DNA from: Tannockella sp964369175
GTDB lineage: Bacteria; Bacillota_I; Bacilli_A; Erysipelotrichales; Coprobacillaceae
Direction of reading: 5' to 3'
Assembly (NCBI GenBank): GCA_964369175.1
Contig: CAYJEM010000065.1
Location: 1-11,552 of the forward strand
DNA length: 11,552 nt
In this document: piece after piece, positions 7,152 to 11,552 of the stretch
Layout: each line of letters begins with the position of its first letter
How positions within the stretch are numbered: the first letter of the stretch is position 1
The notes under the pieces: model-generated
Told to the model about the DNA's origin: nothing
The model's database searches: none
Seen by the model: the letters and a program-made list of their open reading frames with translations, nothing else
Position numbers and translations under genes: made by a program

Positions 7152-7571
7152 CTACTTTACTTTATTATCTATGAAACTTCTTTGTAACTGTAATACTTCA
7201 TGAACAACATTACACCAACAAAGCCATTTTTGATAGTATTCATCTTTTGTTAAAATACGATTTTTTAACATTGAAATATTAGTAATATTTCTTTCTTTAC
7301 ATGCTAAGGTATATAAATGATATGCTTCCAAATCTAAACTATCCTCATCATAAACAATAGGTATTTCTTTTAACCCAGCCATGTATGCTACAAATGCACG
7401 AGTATGTCCATCAGTAAAAATATAATTATCATCTATTTTGATAACTGTAACTGGTTCAAAATTGCTTAGATTTGTTACATCAAACCACTGATTTATTTTA
7501 TCTATTTTATCTTTAGATAAGTAAAATTGTGATGGTTGTATTTCCAATATTGATTTATTAATAAGTCCCAT
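7152..7571 (-). CDS. ParB/Srx-fold protein (ParB N-terminal-like domain)
   Basis: This 139-aa protein matches the small stand-alone ParB/sulfiredoxin-fold family. After an N-terminal strand and helix (QPSQFYLSKDKIDKINQWF) it has NFEPVTVIKIDDNYIF and then the hallmark TDGHTRAFVAYMAG (53-66, with D54-G55-H56-T57-R58), corresponding to the nucleotide-binding loop of the fold. It has no DNA-binding helix-turn-helix domain, so it is not a chromosome-partitioning ParB. Known stand-alone relatives include ParB-fold kinases such as the archaeal free-serine kinase SerK and SbnI, so a small-molecule kinase or nucleotide-dependent enzyme is possible; this is analogy, not proof. AGGAGG lies 6 bases before the ATG. 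It is the first gene of the three-gene operon with HD and HAD phosphohydrolases. Confidence 0.75.
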   Translation of the reverse strand: MGLINKSILEIQPSQFYLSKDKIDKINQWFDVTNLSNFEPVTVIKIDDNYIFTDGHTRAFVAYMAGLKEIPIVYDEDSLDLEAYHLYTLACKERNITNISMLKNRILTKDEYYQKWLCWCNVVHEVLQLQRSFIDNKVK

Positions 7572-7600
7572 TGAATTCCTCCTATAAAACTACTTTTCTA

Positions 7601-7606
7601 ATTATA
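7601..7606 (-). promoter_or_regulatory. Probable -10 box of the ParB-like/HD/Gph operon
   Basis: A perfect TATAAT lies 30 bases upstream of the ParB-like start in a spacer with no other gene. The sequence 16-18 bases further upstream (around 7624-7629, CTAAAC) is a poor -35 box and there is no TGn extension, so the promoter is probable from position rather than from a full match. Confidence 0.4.
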
Positions 7607-7689
7607 CTATCATACTTCTATACGTTTAGCTATATCTTATAAGATACTATTTAAGTATTCATTTTCTAGATAATTATAACTATCTATAA

Positions 7690-7721
7690 GTAATAAAATA
7701 AGAAGACAGATGTCTCCTTAT
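7690..7721 (-). terminator. Rho-independent terminator of the Cof-type phosphatase
   Basis: The minus strand reads ATAAGGAGACA, a 2-base centre, then TGTCTTCTTAT, followed by TTTTATT. The arms (7711-7721 and 7698-7708) pair over 11 positions with one G-U. The stem begins inside the stop codon of the phosphatase gene at 7718-7720. Confidence 0.8.
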
Positions 7722-8491
7722 AAAATATTGTAATGCTTTAATGCATTATAAATTCCATCACTATCAACATCACTAGTAACATAATCTACAATGTTTTTTA
7801 CTTCTTCATTTGCATTTCCCATACCTACGGATATACCAACATGTAACAGCATAGGAATATCATTGCCACCATCACCAAAAGCCATCGTTTCTTCTACATC
7901 TATATTGTAATATTTGCATACTTCAATAATACCATTTTTCTTAGATCCTCCAAGTGGTGAAATATCACAAAATGTAGGATACCATCTTGCTGCAGTTGAG
8001 TTTGGCATTTTTTTCATAAGTTCAACTTGTTGTAGTTCATTAACAAACACTTGTACTTGATATATTTTGTTCACTAATGCTTGATGATAATCACCAGGTA
8101 AGTGTGCATCGTTCTTTGTGATTTTATGTAACTCATCTACTTCGTGATTTCGTTTATTATAGTATTTTGTTTCTTCTTCAGTAAAACCACAAGGTATATC
8201 ATTTTCTTCAATATATTCAATTAAGTTTTTTAAATCTTCTTTACATAAATTATCTTCATATAGCATAGTTCCATCTTTATCATAACAATATTGACCATTT
8301 AACGTTATATATCCATCAAAGTCAAATTGATTTAAAATATCTAAACCATCTTTTCCTCTTGCAGTAGCAATAAACAGTTTTATCCCCTTTTCTTTTAAAA
8401 GATGTAATGCCTTAATAGTACTATTTGGAATTTTATGAGTCTTAAAACTCACAAGTGTTCCATCAATATCAAAAAAAATTGCTTTTATCAT
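7718..8491 (-). CDS. Cof-type HAD-IIB family phosphatase
   Basis: This 257-aa protein is a HAD-IIB (Cof/YidA-type) phosphatase, a family that dephosphorylates sugar phosphates, cofactors and related metabolites in the cytoplasm. Motif I is FFDIDGT (D8, D10), motif II is the Thr in FIATARG (T43), and the C2 cap occupies roughly 85-170. Motif III is the Lys in GGSKKNGI (K183) and motif IV is AFGDGGNDIPML (D206, D210). The motifs are complete and the length is typical. AGGAG lies 7 bases before the ATG. It is transcribed alone between its own promoter and terminator. Which metabolite it acts on cannot be read from the sequence. Confidence 0.92.
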   Translation of the reverse strand: MIKAIFFDIDGTLVSFKTHKIPNSTIKALHLLKEKGIKLFIATARGKDGLDILNQFDFDGYITLNGQYCYDKDGTMLYEDNLCKEDLKNLIEYIEENDIPCGFTEEETKYYNKRNHEVDELHKITKNDAHLPGDYHQALVNKIYQVQVFVNELQQVELMKKMPNSTAARWYPTFCDISPLGGSKKNGIIEVCKYYNIDVEETMAFGDGGNDIPMLLHVGISVGMGNANEEVKNIVDYVTSDVDSDGIYNALKHYNIL

Positions 8492-8520
8492 ACTTTCACT
8501 CCTGTTCCATATATAAATAA

Positions 8521-8529
8521 ATTATAACA
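8521..8529 (-). promoter_or_regulatory. Extended -10 promoter of the Cof-type phosphatase
   Basis: TGTTATAAT, a perfect extended -10 element, lies about 30 bases upstream of the phosphatase start. The upstream region is AT-rich with no clear -35 box. The element is identical to the one before the helicase gene. Confidence 0.55.
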
Positions 8530-8570
8530 TTTATAATATTGAAATAGTTGTATTTTCAAATTGTAAAAAT

Positions 8571-8625
8571 AAATTAAAGTAAAATACCCACTACTAGTAG
8601 CAATAATTGCTTAATCGTAGTGGGT
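8571..8625 (-). terminator. Nested-hairpin terminator of the Dps-flavodoxin operon
   Basis: The outer arms ACCCACTAC (8586-8594) and GTAGTGGGT (8617-8625) pair perfectly over 9 bp. The loop between them contains a second perfect hairpin, AGCAAT-A-ATTGCT (8599-8611). On the minus strand the outer stem is followed by ATTTTACTTTAATTT. The structure starts 11 bases after the flavodoxin stop. Confidence 0.78.
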
Positions 8626-8635
8626 AAATATTTAA

Positions 8636-9112
8636 TTATAATTCTTTGATTATTGTTTTTAATTTATCAAGTGCTTGAGACGAAGGTGTCCCTGTTGATT
8701 TTACTAAATCATCTAACATTGAATTATATTTATCAATATTCATTTTTTTGATAGCTTCACGTTTTCCCAAAGATACCTCTCCTTGACAAATATATGTACC
8801 AATAATTTCATTTGTATCATTTAAGTGATTTTTAAATGTATCGATAATAGGTTGTAAATATTGATGATCACTACCATAGCCAGCAGTCATAAAAAGAAAT
8901 ACTTTTTTATTTGATATACCTTCAACAAACTTTTTAATATCGTTTGACACGTCAAATGCGATAGTATAAGAGCCTATAAATAATACATCAGCATCATATG
9001 CCTTTTCATCTGGTTTACCACAATATAATATATCATCTACATTTTCATTAATGACTTGTGCTAGTTTCTTTGTTTGCCCAGTTATTGAGCTATATACAAT
9101 TGCTTTACTCAT
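8636..9112 (-). CDS. Flavodoxin-like FMN-binding protein
   Basis: This 158-aa cytoplasmic protein has the flavodoxin fold. The N-terminal strand and phosphate loop KAIVYSSITGQTKK (3-16) carry the S/T-x-T-G-x-T signature that holds the FMN phosphate. The later loops FIGSYT (45-50) and TAGYGSD (76-82) occupy the positions that usually flank the isoalloxazine ring. It should carry one or two electrons between a reductase and a partner protein, or serve as a small flavin oxidoreductase. AAGGAG lies 6 bases before the ATG and overlaps the stop codon of the upstream Dps gene; the coding regions are 10 bases apart, so the two are translated from one message. The C-terminal tail (from about 140) is longer than in minimal flavodoxins. 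Partner and reductase are not in the window. Confidence 0.85.
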   Translation of the reverse strand: MSKAIVYSSITGQTKKLAQVINENVDDILYCGKPDEKAYDADVLFIGSYTIAFDVSNDIKKFVEGISNKKVFLFMTAGYGSDHQYLQPIIDTFKNHLNDTNEIIGTYICQGEVSLGKREAIKKMNIDKYNSMLDDLVKSTGTPSSQALDKLKTIIKEL

Positions 9113-9122
9113 ATATCTCTCC

Positions 9123-9563
9123 TTATTTTGTCATTGAATCTAAGAACCACAATGTTTTATTGTAATTAGTTAGATGGCCTTCTAACATTGATACAACATC
9201 ATAGTTATCTTCTTCATTTGCTAGTTTACGAATATTTTCAACAGACTCTTTTATCGTAGATATATCTTCTTTTACTATTTCAATAGTTTGAGAAACTGTA
9301 TATTCAACAGAGTCTAACTCTTTTATACTTGTAAGTTCTAAGTAATGTTTCATCGATGCTGCTGGTTTTTTATTATTGATTTTCATCATCTCAGCAACTT
9401 CATCTAAAGTAATTGCAAAACTATCATATAAAGTTTCTAAATACTCATGTGTACTTTTAAACTCTTTTCCTACTACATTCCAATGTAAATTATGCACTTT
9501 AACGTAAAGTACAGTAATATTTGCTAAATACGTATTTAATTCATTATAAACATTGTCTTTCAT
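9123..9563 (-). CDS. dps: Dps-family ferritin-like DNA-binding/iron storage protein
   Basis: This 146-aa protein is a Dps mini-ferritin. The family forms a 12-subunit shell that oxidises Fe(II), preferably with hydrogen peroxide, and stores the iron, which protects DNA. The inter-subunit ferroxidase ligands can be placed by comparison with Listeria Dps: H27 (HNLHW), H39 (THEYLE), D54 and E58 (LDEVAEMM), plus E43 where Listeria has Asp. The LHWNVVG signature (26-32) is intact. There is no long basic N-terminal tail, so direct DNA binding is less certain. AAGGAGG lies 7 bases before the ATG, just after a small GTTAG/CTAAC hairpin (9578-9593) in the leader. It is the first gene of an operon with the flavodoxin-like gene. 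Peroxide or iron control would be expected, but I found no complete PerR or Fur box. Confidence 0.92.
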   Translation of the reverse strand: MKDNVYNELNTYLANITVLYVKVHNLHWNVVGKEFKSTHEYLETLYDSFAITLDEVAEMMKINNKKPAASMKHYLELTSIKELDSVEYTVSQTIEIVKEDISTIKESVENIRKLANEEDNYDVVSMLEGHLTNYNKTLWFLDSMTK

Positions 9564-9600
9564 ATTGTCGCCTCCTTGTTAGTCTTTGCTAACTAAATAT

Positions 9601-9629
9601 ATTATACTTTATTCATTTGATATATACAA
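9601..9629 (-). promoter_or_regulatory. Promoter of the dps operon
   Basis: TATAAT (9601-9606) and TTGTAT (9624-9629) are spaced by exactly 17 bases, about 38-66 bases upstream of the dps start. The -10 box is perfect; the -35 box matches the first half of the consensus TTGACA. Confidence 0.6.
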
Positions 9630-9701
9630 AACATATGCTTAAAGTATTTATATATCTATAGTGCTACAAATACAAACTTCTATACATAGAACTATATTTA
9701 C

Positions 9702-9736
9702 TTAAAATAAAATAAGAAGGTATATGCCTTCTTATT
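9702..9736 (-). terminator. Terminator of the SUKH/DUF2200/isomerase unit
   Basis: A perfect 10-bp stem (AATAAGAAGG at 9711-9720 and CCTTCTTATT at 9727-9736) has a 6-base loop. Reading leftwards it is followed by TTATTTTAAG. It begins 40 bases after the isomerase stop and lies upstream of the dps promoter. The flanking Ts on the other side are interrupted, so it works mainly for the minus strand. Confidence 0.82.
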
Positions 9737-9775
9737 GATTATTAGAATGAATATAACCATGATAAATTACACTAA

Positions 9776-10405
9776 TCAATATAATTCTAATATTTTTACT
9801 AGTTCTCTATTTTTTGCATTATTTATAATATAGTCACAAATATGCTTTCTTTTTTTTAATGATATTAAAAACTCATTATCAATATATGGTAAGATTTCCA
9901 CAAAACTTTTCTTTATTAATTTGTTTAATTCTTTAAGTTTCATTGTATCATGTATTTTACGACTTGCTTCATTAGTAGGATACCCTTTACCCAATTCTTC
10001 GTTAAACAAAGCTGTTATAGAACTTTCTAAATTTATCTCTGCAGCCCATCCAAAATTCAATCCTAGAGGATAAGAAATTGCATTTCCGTTATTTATTCGT
10101 CCAAATAAATAAGCATCACATGGATTTGTTACAAATCCACACATTACTCCTGGAAAACTATTACACGCAAGCATCATTCCTTGTCCTGATGAACATCCTG
10201 TAACCACAAAATCAACTGTCCCCGTTTCTAGTAGCACAGCAATAACAAATGCAGTTTCTATATATGAACATTCAAACTCTTCGTTTTCAAATATACCAAA
10301 ATTAATAACCTCATATTCATTATTGTTTACTGATTTTTTTACAGTATTTTCTAATATACTATTTTTACTTTTTTGTGAACTAGCTTGTATAATCCCAATT
10401 TTCAT
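9776..10405 (-). CDS. RpiB/LacA/LacB-family sugar-phosphate isomerase, DhuI-like
   Basis: This 209-aa protein belongs to the RpiB/LacAB isomerase family, which moves a carbonyl group between C1 and C2 of sugars or sugar acids. The active-site cysteine lies in VDFVVTGCSSGQGMMLACN (C71), the counterpart of the CGxGxG loop in RpiB. The segment DAYLFGRINNGNAISYPLG matches the RpiB stretch that normally contains a His, but here the position is Asn. In that feature, in FGWAAE, in GKGYP and in the helical C-terminal extension of about 60 residues, it resembles the longer branch that includes streptococcal DhuI (an unsaturated-uronate-derived ketose isomerase). No uronate pathway genes are nearby, so the substrate is open. 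I chose the Met at 10405 because AAGGAG lies 6 bases upstream; the ATG at 10423 would start within the same stretch. It is 68 bases after the DUF2200 gene. Confidence 0.82.
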   Translation of the reverse strand: MKIGIIQASSQKSKNSILENTVKKSVNNNEYEVINFGIFENEEFECSYIETAFVIAVLLETGTVDFVVTGCSSGQGMMLACNSFPGVMCGFVTNPCDAYLFGRINNGNAISYPLGLNFGWAAEINLESSITALFNEELGKGYPTNEASRKIHDTMKLKELNKLIKKSFVEILPYIDNEFLISLKKRKHICDYIINNAKNRELVKILELY

Positions 10406-10473
10406 AAACATCTCCTTTTTCATAAAATAAGCTTATACATCATAAACATGAACAATTATATAATTTTAACAAA

Positions 10474-10821
10474 TTACTTACGTAGTATTTTTTCTATATC
10501 TTTTCCTTTTGCAAGCTCATCTATAAGCTTGTCCAAGTAACGTATTTCTTTCATAATTGGTTCATCAATTTCTTGAATCTTTACACCACAAATTGAACCT
10601 TTAATAAGGATTCTATTTGGATTTAATGCAGGTGCATGTGTAAAGAAACTTAGCATATCGACACTTTGTTCAAATCCATGAATTTGATCACATGTATACC
10701 CCGTTAACCAACTAATAATTTCATCCACCTCTGAGACAGTTCTATTTTTCCTAACTGCCTTAGCAATATACAGATTATACATTTCATTAAAACTAAATGA
10801 ATATATATTATGTTTCGACAT
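10474..10821 (-). CDS. DUF2200 domain-containing protein
   Basis: This 115-aa protein is a near-textbook DUF2200 member. It has HNIYSFSFNEMYNLYIAKA at the start, then the charged RTVSEVDEIISWLTGY (27-42), the conserved APALNPNR (63-70), IKGSICGVKIQEI (73-85) and the closing IRYLDKLIDELAKGK (93-107) with EKILRK. The length is normal for the family. No biochemical function is established for DUF2200, and there is no signal peptide, membrane segment or obvious catalytic motif. AAGGAG lies 6 bases before the ATG. It starts 10 bases after the SUKH gene, so both are on one message, and the isomerase gene follows without a visible terminator. Confidence 0.9.
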   Translation of the reverse strand: MSKHNIYSFSFNEMYNLYIAKAVRKNRTVSEVDEIISWLTGYTCDQIHGFEQSVDMLSFFTHAPALNPNRILIKGSICGVKIQEIDEPIMKEIRYLDKLIDELAKGKDIEKILRK

Positions 10822-10831
10822 AATTTTCTCC

Positions 10832-11416
10832 TTAAAATTTAACTTCTTCTTGCATTTCTATATCACGCATTGTTTTTTCATAATGTTCTTCCCATAAAGG
10901 AACCATAGAATCAATCCACTCTTGTGATTTACCTTTTTCTATAAAGGACTTAATACTTTCTTTAACTGCTCTAGGTTTTTCAATCGGTTTACTTTTACAA
11001 ATGTCAACAAACTCCATAAAACTATTTGCAACTAAAGTTGGGCGCTGTATTTCTTCATGACTTTTAAAGTATATTTTACCTCTTTTATTACCATCAATAC
11101 CAATAAGGAAGTGATCACCAGACGCATTATCACCAATCGCTAGAAAGCCACTACTTAGAAGTGTATCATATAAATCATAATCTTTACTATTATCAAATGA
11201 TAACCACTCATCAGCATCTCCAAATCCATAAATTCCTTTAATATCACTTTCATCATTAGTGAATTTTACAATTGCAAGAGCAGTTCTACCACCATTGTAT
11301 TTAAGCATAAAATCTCGAAATTGTTGCGGTAAAGTAAATCCTTCTTCCTCTTCAAATTCATTAATTAATTTTTCTATATCTTCATCTTTTCTTTTAAATT
11401 TACAAATTAGTAGCAT
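10832..11416 (-). CDS. SMI1/KNR4 (SUKH-superfamily) protein
   Basis: This 194-aa protein carries the SUKH fold. The signature is an N-terminal helix followed by FEEEEGFTLPQQFRDFMLKY and NGGRT (21-45), then strands around IYGFGDADEWLSF and FLAIGDNASGDHFLIGID, a typical SUKH order. Many bacterial SUKH proteins are immunity proteins against polymorphic or contact-dependent toxins, while others are orphans with unknown partners. The C-terminal third (EKPRAVKESIKSFIEKGK onwards) is a charged helical extension beyond the domain. I chose the Met at 11416 because GGAGG lies 5 bases upstream; the longer start at 11452 has no such site. It is the first gene of a unit with DUF2200 and the isomerase, none of which is a known toxin partner, so an orphan or housekeeping SUKH role is as likely as immunity. 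Confidence 0.82.
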   Translation of the reverse strand: MLLICKFKRKDEDIEKLINEFEEEEGFTLPQQFRDFMLKYNGGRTALAIVKFTNDESDIKGIYGFGDADEWLSFDNSKDYDLYDTLLSSGFLAIGDNASGDHFLIGIDGNKRGKIYFKSHEEIQRPTLVANSFMEFVDICKSKPIEKPRAVKESIKSFIEKGKSQEWIDSMVPLWEEHYEKTMRDIEMQEEVKF

Positions 11417-11442
11417 ATTGTCCTCCCCGTTAATCTTATATA

Positions 11443-11471
11443 ATAATATCATAATTTATACAGTTTGTAAG
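11443..11471 (-). promoter_or_regulatory. Promoter of the SUKH/DUF2200 unit
   Basis: TATTAT (11443-11448) with a TGA extension (11449-11451) is preceded by CTTACA (11466-11471) at a 17-base spacing. The -35 box shares 4 of 6 bases with TTGACA. The start codon lies 26 bases downstream of the -10 box. Confidence 0.5.
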
Positions 11472-11513
11472 CTATACTTTATTCATTGTTTATCATGAAA
11501 TGATTTTACATAG

Positions 11514-11547
11514 TAAAATGCAAGCATCAACTGATACTTGCATTTTA
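11514..11547. terminator. Terminator hairpin at the right edge
   Basis: TAAAATGCAAG (11514-11524) and CTTGCATTTTA (11537-11547) form a perfect 11-bp stem, with an ATCA/TGAT pairing inside the loop. The arms themselves end in A-rich and T-rich runs, so it could act on either strand. Since all genes here run leftwards, it most likely ends a minus-strand gene beyond the window. Confidence 0.65.
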
Positions 11548-11552
11548 TAAAC

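Noticed and set aside
7152..7571. Chromosome-partitioning ParB
   Set aside because: It has no helix-turn-helix or dimerisation domain, there is no ParA gene nearby, and the protein is only 139 aa.
9590..9615. Possible PerR box overlapping the dps -10 region
   Set aside because: Only one half-site fits TTATAAT; the other half matches 3 of 7 positions, so there is no real palindrome.
9603..9617. 15-base sequence TATACTTTATTCATT repeated at 11473-11487
   Set aside because: In AT-rich DNA of this length a chance repeat of this size is not unlikely by my rough estimate, and it sits differently relative to the two promoters.
11259..11498. Plus-strand frame opposite the start of the SUKH gene
   Set aside because: It is antisense to clear SUKH coding sequence and its promoter, with serine/isoleucine-rich shadow composition.

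Overview
This is an AT-rich window in which every supported gene lies on the minus strand, so transcription runs from high to low coordinates. The gene content (Dps, a 4Fe-independent flavodoxin-type protein, HAD phosphatases, a DUF2200 protein, SUKH and Imm63 immunity-type proteins, a lipoprotein with a Gram-positive lipobox), the strong AGGAGG-type ribosome binding sites and the U-tailed hairpin terminators point to a low-GC Gram-positive bacterium (Bacillota). A gut Erysipelotrichia-like host is my best guess, but nothing in the window fixes the genus. TGA acts as a stop and TGG encodes Trp, so this is not a code-4 mollicute.

Region by region, in transcription order from the right edge. 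(1) 11552-9700: a hairpin ends the upstream unit. A promoter then leads into a SUKH (SMI1/KNR4) protein, a DUF2200 protein and a DhuI/RpiB-like sugar-phosphate isomerase, closed by a perfect 10-bp terminator. (2) 9630-8571: a two-gene operon of a Dps mini-ferritin and a flavodoxin-like protein, with its own promoter and a nested-hairpin terminator. (3) 8530-7690: a single Cof-type HAD phosphatase with promoter and terminator. (4) 7630-5807: a tight three-gene operon of a ParB/Srx-fold protein, an HD-domain phosphohydrolase and a Gph-like HAD phosphatase, then a terminator. (5) 5752-2965: a large SF2 DNA/RNA helicase that unusually carries two predicted membrane segments and a conserved-looking C-terminal domain. 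(6) 2800-1: an accessory, decaying region. It holds a lipoprotein gene whose last quarter is riddled with in-frame stops, an unrecognised protein built from four SH3-like repeat units, an orphan Imm63 immunity protein, a frameshifted gene remnant, and the first six codons of a further gene running off the left edge.

The right two thirds looks like a series of small housekeeping or stress operons (iron storage and redox, phosphatase house-cleaning, sugar isomerisation). The left third looks like a locus in turnover, with an immunity protein but no recognisable toxin. The best candidates for new biology are the membrane-anchored helicase, the Dps-flavodoxin pair as a possible iron store with its own reductant, and the ParB-like/HD/HAD operon. 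I see no tRNA, rRNA, CRISPR array or intact insertion sequence. No gene-free stretch exceeds about 300 bases; the longest is 2704-2964, which holds one inverted repeat and otherwise nothing I can name.
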